Shown: in pieces, positions 47,901 to 61,600 of the stretch
How the letters are laid out: every line of letters begins with the position of its first letter
Numbering within the stretch: position 1 is the stretch's first letter
NCBI GenBank assembly: GCA_013398615.1
Contig: VZSR01002364.1
Coordinates: forward strand, 1,297,075 to 1,361,074
Length of the DNA stretch: 64,000 nt
Direction: 5' to 3'
Source: Brachypodius melanocephalos
Taxonomy: Eukaryota; Chordata; Aves; Passeriformes; Pycnonotidae
Notes under the pieces: model-generated
Database searches by the model: none
What the model saw: only the letters and a program-made list of their open reading frames with translations
Told to the model about the DNA's origin: nothing
Program-made: the position numbers and the translations under genes

Positions 47901-49209
47901 GGTGCAGTTTTGTCCTCACGTGTTGTAGTTTAACAGCAACATGAAACATTCCAGGGGAAAGGCTGAGCATGGAATTGGTCCTTTCTGCAAACACAGATTC
48001 TATCTGGGCAGGCTGTAACACACATTCAGCTGTGCAGCTTAATGAAAAGTAACTCATTAAGTTGTGGGTTAATCAAACCTCTAAAATCACAGCTTTAATT
48101 TGTGCAATTCACACGGGGTTGTCTCTGCTCCAATGCCACAAGATCATCTGGTACCTGCACCTCTGTTTTTCCACCTCTAACTGATAAAGACTGTCTTTCT
48201 TCTATTACACATCATATTTACTCCTCTAAGATTAGCTTTAGGGATATGGATTTGTGGAAAGACTTGTAAAATGAGTCTCTGAACTGACAATACACATTAC
48301 AATTTTCAGAACATGGTTCTGAAGAGGAAACTGCCTTTTCAAAATGCAGTTTCTTCATAAGAGAATGCTTTTTGAGAGAACATGTTCTTACACCTGGATT
48401 CAAATTTCAAGTGAAAATTAGAGGCACAAGTGTTCATATTCCTGAGTGCCAGCAATCTTACAGCTGTAAAAATTACAGCTGTGACTGATAGTATTGCCTT
48501 ATTCCTTAATGCCATAAAGAAACACTTTTGTCCCTTTCCTGAGAGAAATATAATTTTTTTAAAAGTAAATAAGAATAGCTCTTCATACGTGTATACTTCA
48601 ATATTAGTATCAATAATGATAAAATGCCCATCAGTGTAACCTTCTCATCCTAAATTTCTTTTTCAAGCCTGTTGTTTAACAGTGTAAATATGCAGTTTTA
48701 TGCCATTTTATTCTGTAGATAAATATAGATAGATATGTACAATAATGTACAGAATGTGTTCATTTGTAAACAGAACTTACCTTTTTGTGTGTCTTAACAG
48801 CTTTAATATTAGAAGATTGTTTATGTATGGCCCTTACCACTGCAGTGTACCACTAGATTTCTTGAACTGAATCTAAAAATGTAAATAAAATCTGTACGTT
48901 GAGTATGCCAACCAATATAATTTTTTTCATCACTAAGCAATGTATTTTTGCAAGTCCATTTGTTTTAATTCCGAAATTGGAAGAATCCCCTAATGTAGCA
49001 TTTCCTTAGTCAAATGTTTACAAGGGCATAAGGAATATAAAACAAAGACAATTTTTAGGATTTTGTTAAGACTCATGTTTATCACAGTGTGGACGAAAAT
49101 GCAAAGAGAAGCATTTTCTTATCTATTCCTGTTACATTAGAAAAGTTCATGCCCCACTCTTAGCATTTTCCAACACAGCTGTAGAGTAGTTTAAAGCCTA
49201 TTTTTTAAA
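44974..49209. other. Noncoding DNA, no firm gene
   Basis: Apart from the exon-like segment at 45421-45494, I find only chance open frames and short (TA)n or (ATGT)n runs near 46.73 kb. Confidence 0.4.
45421..45494 (+). other. Exon-like segment with possible start codon (weak candidate)
   Basis: After TTTAATTTCAG there is a single open frame to AAG|GTAAGT, a very strong donor. The frame includes an ATG and reads MFSLLYTLAVFIKYPYPEYARC, hydrophobic at its start like a signal or anchor segment. The acceptor lacks a good pyrimidine tract. No partner exon was identified, so this may be chance. Confidence 0.2.
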
Positions 49210-50060
49210 TAAGTGATGCTCAATTTGTCTTTGATGATCCGCATGATTCAGGTGAGATGGGAGCACGGTCGGGCCCTTATTTGCATAAAAATTAATCACA
49301 GAAAAATGTAAATTGATAAAATTTTGCCTGGCTTTTCCCCCCTATTCGGGAACCCATGGATGGCTCCCAGAAGCAATCATCTCAGTATGGTGCCGTGTTG
49401 GATGCTACACAAACGATCACATTTGTGTTGAATACTCACTCATTTAAATGTCAGCACTGATGGGGCGGTACATCACCAGAAAAAATGAAAAATAAATACA
49501 CAGCAGCTGAAGACCATCAAATCTGTGGGCACTCTTTAGAGATATATGATCTAATGTGAAAAAATTGTAGATTAATTATCCTTTTTCAAAATGGTAATTG
49601 TTTTAGTATCACAGCAGAAAAAAAAATTGGCAATTTATTTGGAATCAAACAAAAACCAGTAATGTTAAATACGTCATTACACCATTGTGTTTATTAGAAG
49701 GCTGCAATTAATTCCTGAGGCTCCTTTGGTCTCTAGGACTGCATAAAATGACACAAAAGAACATCGCTATTAATTTTCAAATGCGCTCTAAACCTGCAAA
49801 TAATTTACCAAAAATAAAGAAAGTAACAATTCAGAATACAAATTTTGTAGGTTTTTTATTTTTCTAGACTGCATCTTTGCATGACATTGTTGTCACATAA
49901 TAGTATCTCATAATCCATAATGAATTTCTCATCTTTCCAAAGGAAGGGAATAATTTTCCTCATTTGATGTATGTGTAACTGAAATATAGATATCGCAGAA
50001 AAATTGCCAAATCCCCCAAGAGTGGGCGGCACAGGATCCACCCCCTGTTGTAGTTTTATA
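49210..50060. promoter_or_regulatory. Candidate long conserved noncoding element
   Basis: The block contains an exact octamer ATTTGCAT (49279-49286) beside ATTAATCA. It also has many TAAT/ATTA cores and retained CpGs spread over 850 bases (ATCCGCAT, CACGGTCGGG, ATTCGGG, GCCGTG, AACGATC, GGGCGGTAC, TACGTCA, ATCGCTA, ATGCGCT, ATATCGCA, GGGCGGC). No frame stays open. The mixture is typical of developmental enhancers and unlike the A/T-run-rich flanks. Conservation was not checked, so this is an inference. Confidence 0.4.
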
Positions 50061-51479
50061 TTAAAGGACTAAACTTGCTTCTGCTTCCTCATGGTGTAAA
50101 TTTCAAATAAGAGAGTAAATAAATGGTTTGCAGTGGTTATGGCTCCAAATTTATATTTCTAACTGAGCTAAATCCAGCATAGAGAAAAGAAATGGTTATT
50201 TACACTCCTTTCCTTTTTTTTTTTTTTTTATCCTCTGCCTTTAAGACTCAATCTCTAGAAAATTATAGCAACACAAGGACTTCTGTAATTTATAATCATC
50301 TGTAATAGGTCAGCCACAGTGCATTAGATCAGTGCATTAGATCTCCAAGGGCTGGAATGCAATGTTTCAGCAATGCAGTCTGAGCCTGAGCTGAGAGGAT
50401 AAATTTTAAAAGCCATTTATTAGGCCTGAATTGGAGAGCTTTGAATATTAGTATAATAAATAGTATAAGTTAATTTTTTCTCTTTATGTATATATATATA
50501 TATTATTTTTTTTTATTTAGAGAGATCTGGCAGTAGTTGCTCATGTGATTTATCAGGGACATGGCTCAACTGTAATTCAAATGCCTTTGTACCTTTTATT
50601 TACTGTGCCAGTATATTAAAAAAAAAATGTATATAATACAAATTAAAAGAACCACCTTTCATTGTTTCACGGAACTACATCTGACTTTCTACAACAGTTT
50701 TAAATGCAGAGCAGTGGTTCTACTTAGAGCTAGAATAATATATTTTATAATTTTTTTTCTTTTGTTCAGGAAGTCCATGTTTCAGAAACTGGCTGCACTG
50801 AAACCAAGCACAGTTTTGTCAACTCTTTCAGCTCAGCAAATATTTCAGTAAGGGCATAAATTATTTACTTTCTGAAAACATAGGGTAGTTGCAGTTTTGG
50901 CTGTGAGTAAGTGTATTTATGTACTGTAAAGGGCACTGTGTGGGAATACATGGCTGATGAAGAAGGCTTGCAGAGCATCTGATAGCACAAGTAAGAATGT
51001 GGACAGTGCCTTTGGGTGTGTTTGAAGGGTTTGCAGGCATTGTATGGATGGGAATTTAACCCCTAACTGGAGTACTGGGGATTTTTAGGATTGCAATCCT
51101 TTGTTCATGTTTACAGCTGCCAGTGTTGGCACTGCTGTTGTACCCTTGTTTCTCATGTATTTAATTTGAATCCTCAGACTGTTTCTGTCCTGCAGGTCCC
51201 TTGGACATGCAGATCCTTCTCTTATTCTGCACTGGGTCCCAGCCTTCACCTCATTCCTACACACTGCCCGACCGTGCTCCTGTCCCATTCCACATTCCCC
51301 ACTACATTTAACTCTTAAGTACTGATGGCTATCAGAACTGCTTACAAATGTACTCTGGAGATAATCTGCAGGCAAAACCAGATGGAGCTCTATGCAGCAT
51401 GGTAGTGGGTTGGTGCTCATTGGTACCTCCTTTCAGCCTTGCAGAAGTGGGTTCACCATGACTGACCTCTTTGGGTGGC
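50061..51479. other. Noncoding DNA with simple repeats
   Basis: It holds T runs near 50.22 and 50.51 kb, a short (TA)n near 50.49 kb and a 13-base perfect tandem duplication at 50317-50342. No gene is recognised. Confidence 0.45.
50317..50342. repeat. Perfect 13-bp tandem duplication
   Basis: CAGTGCATTAGAT occurs twice head-to-tail without change, which suggests a recent small duplication. Confidence 0.9.
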
Positions 51480-51600
51480 CTCCCCACCCCAACCCTATAA
51501 AAAGCATCTGCCCCTCAGCAGTCTGGACTGCTCCAGTGAAGGTTAACTCCTATGGCAAGAAGTAAAAGGAAAATCTCAGATGACCTTTCCTAAAGATTTT
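51470..51600 (+). promoter_or_regulatory. TATA-type core-promoter-like sequence (weak)
   Basis: A C-rich stretch precedes CTATAAAAAG (TATA at 51496-51503). About 30 bases later is a Py-rich CAGTCTGG start-like region, and an ATG follows at 51552 with a 13-codon frame (MARSKRKISDDLS). Spacing and composition resemble a TATA promoter. No exon structure was found downstream, and an LTR fragment is also possible. Confidence 0.2.
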
Positions 51601-54600
51601 CCACACATGTAAAAACGTAATTTTTTTTTCTTTCCTTTTCCCTTAACCCCTCCACATAGAGTCCATATTCCCTTACTTGGAGTAACATTTATAAACAGCA
51701 TAACACCAGATATGTGGAAAACACTATGGCTTGCAAGTGGATGGGAAGTATTATTTTCTATCAGATTTCATGAAATTGCTATTTTTTATAAATATTAGTC
51801 ATAGCATAGATAATTTCAACAAATTGACTTTATTTAACTTAGTTTTCTTAAGATAAAGCCTATTTTTTCAAGCCTAATACAAAAAGGGACATTTTGCTGA
51901 TTTTTAGTCTCTTCACTAAAGAGTCTTTGAAAATCTGATTATTCTTCTCTTAGAGAATTCAGAGTGCAATTTTAAGTACTGAGGTTTGAAAACTTTAGTC
52001 TGTATTAAAACAGAAAGAATCCAAAGACAAAGAAAAAATGTGTATTGCCATGTGCAAAGTGAGTAACTGCAAAAAAGCTTTAGTCCTTGGCAATAACAAA
52101 TCCCAATCTGTTAAATTTTTCATGCATATTTATTACAGATGTACAGACTGGGCTGGTTTGGGTTCCCCAAAGTAATTATTATATACAGTATCATATTCAA
52201 ATTATATCCTGCACTGCATCTTGTACTTCATTGTAGTGCTAGAAAGAATATAGTTGCTTGATTTTTTTTAATAGAAGATGGAAGAGACCCTTTCTATACC
52301 CTAAAATTTAATCCTTTATTTCATGTTTGGCTCTCCACACAAGAAGAAATTCATGGTACTCTCTTTATGTAACTGAAGCCTTCTTAGAAATTATGGGAAA
52401 GAAGCAGGGCTTTTAAAAAAGTACTTATTTCATAGCTGGCTTTAAGAGTTCGTCATCAAAAAGTCCTATCTGTTTTTTATTCAGAGTGCTTAAGAGCAAA
52501 TTTCCAAGGGATGAACAATGCTCTGAAATTCATTCTACTGCCATCAAAGTCAAGTCCAAAAAAACTCTTCATAGCCTATCGTGGAATCTTTGATGGTCTT
52601 TTATCCCTCCTTTCCCCTGGTTGTTGTGAATATATGTACAGTTTATTATTACCAGGAAGACAGATTGCACGTAATTAATTAATTTTCTTGAGAAAGAAAG
52701 TAAAGCAAGGTAGTGTGAGTGCACCAGGAATAGCCAAAATTCAGAAACAAGCTAAAAAAGCCCCACAAATACAAACTGCCTGCTCTAACAGAGACTCTGG
52801 TAATGCAAAATCACTGAGAATTATAAATACACTGCAGTTGCTTAACTATAAGAAACCATTCAGTATAAAGGAATAGCGGAATATAGGTATCTATTTGTTT
52901 CTCCAAAACTACTCAGTCTGTAACTACTTTTTTACTAATTAGTAGTCTAATTACATGAAAACTGAGTGAGCCATTGAAAAAATAGAACTAAGAGGAAAAC
53001 CTAGCTATCATTTTGTGGTTTTTCTTGTTTGTTTGTCAGAAACTGAAGATTGATACAAACTGGTAGTGAAAGACTCCAGAAGAATATTTTGGGAGTTTTT
53101 TCTGTATGCATCACAAACTATAAACAAAAGTTCTCCCTGCCCTGAGTAGGACCTTCAGAAGTCTTTTTTGGTCCCTTTCATATAATCAGGTATGCTTAGG
53201 TATTTGTTTTTCAGGTTAGATGTCAGTAGTGGTGATATGTCCTAAAGACAACAAGAACAAAAAAATGCATTCAAACTGGCAGGAGTCTTCTGAGTTCCAA
53301 AATACCCACAAAACCTCATAATCTTGGTTAAATCATGAATACTGAGATGGATTCAGCTGGAGACCATATAAATGACAGAAGTTCCTTACGTCCAGGTGTA
53401 AATGATATTAATTTTGATGAGTGGTTATCAGGGAGTTCAAAGTGTATTGACTAACCTCAGACACTGACTTTCTGACCCCCAAGCAGCCTGCCCAGCTCTT
53501 TTTCCTCTTTTAGTAGACAAAAAAGCTGTAGGACAGCTGCACACCATGGCATCATGTTCTCCAAGAGCTTGTTTTGAGAAACAATCTTGTGGTTTTTTCA
53601 GTTTGGATGTGCTCTCTGTCACATCAGTCAGCAAATTTTAGCACATTTACACCTTAGAGAGAACTGGGCACCTCCAAAGGCTCTCAGGTGAAGCCAATTA
53701 ATCTTTCTCTTGTTGAACAAAAGTCAGAACAGCTTCCACCAGCTCAGTATAAGTGCAGTATTCTACTGTATTAATACTTCTCTTCTTTTTCCCTTTGAAA
53801 AGTGCAATAGTGCAAACAAATGCAAACAAATCAGGCCAGGCTGTATTAATTCCAGCCAGTTTGTGATCAACATCAGCAGCCTGCTACTGCAACTTGCCAA
53901 GCGCCTACCAGGGCTCAGCTAACTGGAGCAGATGTTTGCAGGAGGATAGTTTTGCATGCATTGTTCCAACGTGGCTGCAGAGACTGCAGTCAGCTACAGC
54001 TAGGTTCAGCCAAATTCAGAATTTGAAGTTTGATTGCCATTGGGAAATTAGCTCACACTCCAGTTCAGCGTGTTTAAATGATTTTTAAGTCAAAACAATG
54101 TCACTGCCAGGAGGTCCCATCTTTCAGACAATTGGGAGATTGTGCACCAGCACAGGAACTCCAGCTGCTTTTGTCTTAAACAGCAGCCTAAATAAAAGGA
54201 CTCACTATACACCTGACTTCTAAGCTTTTAATAATTCACACATGTCAGATTTGCAGGCTGTACTGTGTAGTTCCTTTCTGCTAATTACATGTTGTCTCAC
54301 ACTGATGTCATATACCTCCTTAAATCACGAGCCACCTCTGAAAATTTAACCCAAAATATCTTCACAGTACTCTCTTGACAGTTCTTTAGTTACATGCAAT
54401 TCTCTTTCCCTGTTGACTTTTCTCTTTTAGCATCCCTTATCTATCCAAAACTAGTTCATGGGAAATCAGAAATAAGGGATGGGATGTGAGGTGTCCATCA
54501 CGGTTCCTGGCTGGCATGTGAGAGCTTTGTCCAGCTGCTAATTGGGAGGCTGTTCTGTGCTAAGGACAATTAAATACACCCTGGTAAGATCAATATATTG

Positions 54601-55229
54601 ACTTCCTGTGGGGAAAGTAAACTAGCGTGTATAGATTTTTGTTTGTCTGTTTGTTTGTTTTGTTTATTTCCAGGAATTTCAAAAGAACACTCAATTACGA
54701 AGTAGAGGTAGGGATTTTTCTTATGGGTCAAATAAAAACAGGATCAATGTTACTGTTGCTAAATAAATTTCACATATACTAAGCCTGGAAATAAAATTCT
54801 GATAGTTTGCTTATAGTTTGCCTGGAGTTTTGTGATTAGCATATACATGCATCTGTGTGAAAGAGATTCAGGAAGACCTGCCAGCTACTCAAAGCATGAG
54901 TAATTTTATTTCACCTTTTTTGTAATAACTACTAAAAAAAAATAAACCCAAACAAGTGTAACTGTGCAATCTGTAATAAACTGAACACACCAAAAGAAAC
55001 CTTTTTCTCTGGCAGTGGCTGGTGCAGCACAGAGAAAAGCATCTGTCAGGAAGCTTTGTGTGAGTCACTATCTCCATCTAGTGCTGCCAGCAAGGAATTG
55101 GGCTTGTCCCTGCATGGGAGGGACACTGCAAACACGAGAGATTTTGTAACGAAATAAAATTATTCTTCGTATTAACAGTTACTGTTTCAGTCATTAATCA
55201 TTATATATATCAATATACAATTAAAATAT
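51601..55229. other. AT-rich noncoding DNA
   Basis: No gene or classified repeat. A small 10-base tandem repeat (GCAAACAAAT twice) lies near 53.82 kb. Confidence 0.45.
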
Positions 55230-55620
55230 GTCAACATTTCATTTGTAACACATGGAGTTTATAAATTGGCTATAAAAGTTCACCAGGTGTTGACATCTGC
55301 CGCTCTCAGGGTTTTCTGCAAAGACCTTTCGGTATACAACCATTAATACCTTCATTATTGTTAATTAATATGTTCATCAATAATAAATAGCACAGAAAAC
55401 TTGGCAGGAGCTTCCCTGAACCATGGAGTCCCCTGATGGCTGCTGAATGTCTGGGTCAAGGATTAATTTCCAATTGACCAAGTCTGTAAATCAGTGAGTG
55501 GCTGATACATCACGGGCAGTGCTCTGAGACAGGAGAAAAGGGAGCAATGCATAACTTGACTCAAGGAATTAAAACTGACAGGATTGTACTACAACAGCTT
55601 TCTAACACCGAAATAAGTAC
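55230..55620. promoter_or_regulatory. Candidate conserved noncoding element
   Basis: Complex, non-repetitive sequence with TTAATTAATA, AATTA and CAATAATAA cores, retained CpGs (CTGCCGCT, TTTCGGT, CACGGGC) and an ATGCATAA. No frame stays open. The call is by style only. Confidence 0.25.
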
Positions 55621-58600
55621 AGTCTCTTTTTTTACAGCTTTTGCTCCAACACCAAATTAAAAAATAATTGCAAATTCAAGGCTGTTTACACTGCCTCCTG
55701 AAAACTGGAAGAAAATTATTGTGAAATAGAATTCAGCCCTATGAATAAAGCATCTGCAAAACATAACTTCCCAGGAAATAGTAACTTTCTCAGGAAGTAG
55801 CATTTTGCAATAATTCCAGAAACAAATAATTCCAGAAATACAAAGAGAAGCAGTGACTTCTGTCTGCAATACGTTTTATGCTTTTAAACTCTTGGTATGA
55901 ATTCTCACTACAAATTTCTTGTTTCAATGTATTGAACTAGCACAAGTAATTAACTTATCCCTTTTTAGGGAATTAGAGATGGATAAAAGTGTGACTGTTG
56001 GAGTTTGTGTGGATTTCTGTGCATCAAGACACACCCCATCAGATTATAGTGTAAGAAACAAGTGGAACCTGTTTTATGATGCTATAGTGCTTTAAAGGAC
56101 TCAAAACCAGACTAAGCTTTTCATGGTCTTTTTGGTAGATGTATTGCAATTTTAAATTTTTTTTTAAATTGTGAAAGTTATAACAACCATCATAATTGCA
56201 ATTTTTGTCTAATCCACTTTTATCTCTTTGGATAATTTTAAACCCATATTGTTTTCTGTTTATGAGCTGTAACTAATTTATCTAATCTTGCTCAAATAAG
56301 ATAGTCACATCTCACCAGTTTTGTAGGACACCTTATAAATTCAGATATTAACAACTTAAATCAAGATTAGGATTATAATTATTTGCTATGAATTATAATA
56401 GGTTAAATAAGTCAGGATAAGAATAGTACTTTTTTTTTCTCATTAAGTTTAGACTTTGAGCGTGGTTTGGCTCTAATTTTATTGGTTATGATATAAAAGT
56501 GAAGTGTTGTGTTAAGTACTTTCCTGCATCTTCTACATAAAGAAAATGCATAAAAACAAATAGACATCAAGTTGAGCATAAACTAAAAATTGTTGTAGTA
56601 GACGGTTCAAATAACTTGCAAGGTTCATTTAAACATCTGAGTTTCACTGTGCTGTCATGTGGACCTTTGGATTTCTGTAAGAGTGTCAGGAAATGGTGCA
56701 TGGATTAATCTTCATTTTGTCTGAGCAGAGGAGGCAGCTGTTTAGTCCTGCTGCAGTCCTTGCTGCTCTCCTGAAATGAAACAGCTGGGTCAGAGACCCT
56801 TACACTCCCCTTTCGAGGGATGTAAAGTAAAATGTCACCTTTTCCCACTGTATAATGATAGAAGGTATCTATAATGAGGTAATAATGAGGTAATAATGAT
56901 AGAAGGGTCCTCTAACCATGTTTGTGACTGTCGCTTCCCATAGGGAACATGTCCAACATCACAGCTCGGGCAGCCTCCATCAACCCAACTCTTTAAAGCC
57001 TCTGTCTCTGTGTTTTGGTATGTTGGGACCTGAGGTATACATGTTAAAATCCTCTGGCAGAAGACAGGCAGGGCTTTGCATTTTCTGTCACCTGGGGAGT
57101 CACTGCTTCTCCACCCAAACAACTGCATCCCAGATGAACACCTCCTTCCTCTGCTCTTTGTCAGCAGAGCTCTCAAGTGTTCCTAGAGCAAAGGCTGCAG
57201 CCTCCAGCTGCTGCAGTGAAGGTGTGTAAGGGACACAGGAATGAATTGTACAGGGTTATGTGTCAGCAGTTTGTCAAACCAGGGACTGACAACAGGACAG
57301 GCAAGAAGAGGTGCTAAGAAAACTTCAGTGGGTGTTTCAAACAGCTTCCTAAATCACACCTCCATGAATGGACTCCTCTCTAGAGAGAAAGAAGGAATTA
57401 TTTAGTACTGTGGTTGGTGAGCTGGGGCCTCATCGTGGCCATCTGCATCAAAACTGAGGTGCTCAGCAGGATGCTGCGTGCAGGGTCACGGATTGGATGC
57501 TCCCTTTTTTTACAAGATGTTTCTATATCTAATTTTCATCGATTTCAAAGGATTATTCTTTAAAAGTCAAGTCCTAAATCAATGAACTGAAGCACTAAAT
57601 CCATGCAATAAAGGTCAGCATTCATAACCTCACATGGATCAGGTTCCTGTCCATCAGACTAGAGCCTGCAGTACAATAATGTACACTCTGTGTATTGCCA
57701 TCAAGAACCACCAGACAGCCCAAACAGGGTTCAATATATCCAGTGTACACAAAACAAAAAAACCACAAACCCTGAAGGCCTGTATTTCAGTTGTACTTCT
57801 GTAGATAGATTTTTTTTTAATTGTTGCAAAACTTTATTTTTATATAGTTTATGTTTATTTGGCTGTTAGCAATATTTAAACTGCTGAAGGGAATGGAACT
57901 ACAGTCACATGCAAATTTATTTAATTCTTCAGTATCTTTAATATTCTTTTTTTCCGTTTTAGTGATATTTTCTGAGGGTTAGCTTTTATGTTTATTTCAA
58001 TTGTTGACTTTCATTTCTAGCCAAAGTAGCAAATCTCGACTTCAATTTTGGAATGATACTTGATCATATTCAATTAAAAATGAATAGGATAACTAAATTA
58101 ATATTTTTTCCAATTATTTCTTTCTGCTTCCACAACAGATTTCTTTTACTTCTCTAGAAGTAGTTGTCCTAGCTGTGTTACTCTGACCTTCACTTCTAAC
58201 TGGGAAGTTAGAAAACAGAAAACAAAGCACAATGAAATCTCATATTTGCTAAAGAAAAACTAAAGAAATAAAATATACCCACCGAAGTTCACTCCTTTGT
58301 TATACCTAAGTTGCACAAAAGCTGTAGCTGCTCCTTAGTAGAGCACAGCACCTGACAACTGCTCTGTCTGATCTGCACTGCTGCAATGCTCTTTTTGGGG
58401 TTTCTGAGAATATTTCTTGACCCCTCCATCCCATGTAAATGCCACAGCAACTCTGTGGGATGGTCTTTAGTTTTTTCTGTGATATTTACTCACCAAAAGT
58501 ATTGTAATTGATGTTTCCGTAAGATCCCCTAGTACAGTTTGGGGTTTTTTTGAAACAGGAGATGTTAAATTAAGCTGATAATTCGACTATCACTCTATTT

Positions 58601-61600
58601 ATTTCTCTACATCTTTCTAATACTTTCTTTGAAAAATTTGTCTGGTGCTACAGATAAAATATATTCTGATTTGAAGACCTTATAATTTCTGAGGATTTAA
58701 CTGAAACTCTTATATATCTTAATTATATTTCTGAGAAGAAAAACGAGACTCTTCAAACCTGTAGAATTTCAGAAAAACTTCTGGAAGACAAAGAACCATT
58801 ATTCACAAGAAACATATATCTCAAAGAAAAACATGCCTCCACTTCAGGTCTGATTCCAGGATCTCAAGGTGATCCAGGATGACTCATAAAGGTACATCTA
58901 GCACTCAATGAACTTTTCTGAACCTAAGATCTGCATAGCAAAGAGCCTGCAGTGAAAGTTTAATCCGAAACCTGGATCTGTGTGGAAGAGGACAGTACAG
59001 CTGACATTACAAGACATCCGTGGTGGAACAATCTATTCAGTCATTTAAGTAATAAATCAAATATAAATTTAGACACATGCAGGTAAGCTTTCATGAAGGG
59101 ATCAGTTCTACATTTGTACATCTGAGCAAGTGGGGGGCTCTTTTAAATAATTTCTGTAGTTAAAGTGCATTATGATATTTTTAAATTGTGATTGGTGGTG
59201 CTCCTAGCTGATAAAAGATAGCAAATGATCATTTTATTTACCATACATTGTAATGTTGAACACTTGCTTTAACATTTGCTATGCAGCACATTTGTCTTAA
59301 TATGTTGAGTATTTTCCCATCTCAGTGGGCTGTAAAATCAAGCAGCTGTTTAAAATGAAGCTCAAAGATCACAGCTCAAATTGTAGACCTGGATCAAAAT
59401 GTGACATGTGCTCCTGGAAGTTCAAGTGCATGACCAGCTGTAGCATCAGGTTATATCCTCCATCTGTGGAAACTGCATCTGAACATCTCCTTCAGCACAC
59501 AATGCAGATTTCAAGGTTCAGCATTCGATCTTCAACATCCAGACCTGTAGTTTCACAATGCGTCTGGTGAAAGAATGGAAGAAATTTTACTTTATCTACT
59601 TAATAATTATCTTCCCTTGTCCTTTTCTAAGACTTATCTATATTTTCACATGGCTGTGAGAGGACAAGCACGAAGGGGCAATGAAACCTGGCCAGCAGAC
59701 ACATTCCAAAGCAGAAAATTCCTTGTGGAACAAGGTAATGTACATGCTGTCCATACTCCCAAATGGAGAATTTAATGTAGTAAGTGCATCACAAGAAGCA
59801 GCATTGATGGTAGGTAGTTTCATTTATGCTAAATCTAACAATGTAGAGCAGGTTTAATTTTCTGTGCAGACATATTGTTTGAAGGTTGCCATTTGAAAAG
59901 GAATAAATTAAAGTATTCTTTGGTTATGAAAAATCACAGGAGATAAAATGAAACTTTAAAATTTGCTCTGTTGATCTTTAATGCTGAAACACCAAGCTTC
60001 AGAGGCTGCTATTTCCATGAGAGTTTAGATTCTTAGAGAAGCTTTTTTTCATTGCTTATTTCAACAATGCTCACCTGTAAATCACATGAAGTCAAAAAAA
60101 ATATGTACTTTCTTGGCATGGGATTAACTTGGCCCAGAGATATCCTTACATATCTGTTGTGCTTATTTGCATGTAACAGCTTTAGGTGTTGGATTTCTTT
60201 AATATACCAAATAATCTCAAATTACAGCAACAATGGTTTTAGTGCCTTTAAAGAATATAACTCCATTCTTAATCACATGAACACACTTGTTGCAACTGAT
60301 AACAGGTAATTGCAGTCTAGAGTGGTTTAGGGTGACATAACTGGACTTTAAATTATAAAATTTTACAACTGTATTAAACCTAAGCTTGATAGATTAACCT
60401 TGCTCAATAAAATAATTAATCAAGAATTGAAACAAAAGTTATCTGCTTCAGTAAGTGACTGTTATCTGTCAGGCTGTGTAGTTTTAGTAGCCTTTGCTTG
60501 CCAATACATCCACTGAAACAGAGATTAAAAAATTACATGAGGGGAAGGAAAGGGGACAGTATTAATTTATGTGTGCTCAACAGTCATTGAAGAGGAAGGA
60601 CAATTCCAGTCACACCAAAAACTTTCAAATAGCTGGGTGCATTTCTAATAGTACTTTCCACCAGGGATGGTCTACAGTCACCTCTGATCATAAAATTAGA
60701 AGGCAAAGTATTCTGCAAGACAGTAAAATCCTACTCCTGCAAAGACTTAGTTATGCTTGATTTCTGCAAGCCAAGGGAGCCATTGTAATGGTAGTGATGT
60801 TGAAAAGGCATTTGCTGTGTTTGCAGAATGAAGGTCACACATAAGATGTAACAGGTCCTGTGGAATACTTTACTTTGGAACTTCAGATAGTTTTGCATGT
60901 TCATTGCTTTCAAGGTTGAGAAGCTGGGAATATTTTCCTTTGTGTTCTTGCACGGGGGATGCCATTGCTCTCTATAAACATTTGCAATATGCTTGTGTGA
61001 GGTTAATTTAAATATGCACTTCTCTGCAAGATGCTGATAAGACAAAGCAGAAACTGAGAGGGTTTGTTGAAACAAATCTATCAAATTACAGTAATGCTTT
61101 GCTCTTTCACTGAAAGCACTTTTACTATCCACTTGAAGTACTGCTCATCCTTAATAGCCTGTTCACTAGAGAAGTCCCCAGTCAACAAGTCTTACTGCTT
61201 TATGCCTCTGAAAATGCAAGGCTGATGTCACAGAGCAAGAGACAAAAGCAAAGCTATCAGCTATTACTGGAAGATACATCATAGGTGTGGTAAAAAGAGA
61301 GCAAGGACACAGTAATTCATTTTAGTAGTGGTATAAAATTAATTTCTTTGATCACAGTTAACTTTGAGTACATCTTAAGCTAGGAAAAAAATCAGTTTTC
61401 CATAATTTAATTGGTAGCTTACTCTAAAAACCACAGTGCAGGTCACCACTTTTTCACTATGCAATGAATTAATTTCTTAATTCAAAGAGACATCGAAAAT
61501 TACTCTTTGAACATATCTTACCATGTCAGTGGTTTCCATGCACATGATCTCTTCCTTCAAATCCCTTCTGCTCATTTCAGAAGGAACTTCTGGACTTCTG

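Noticed and set aside
60228..60306. Exon-like plus-strand segment ending CAG|GTAATT
   Set aside because: The acceptor lacks a pyrimidine tract, and the frame lies inside a chance open frame of AT-rich DNA.
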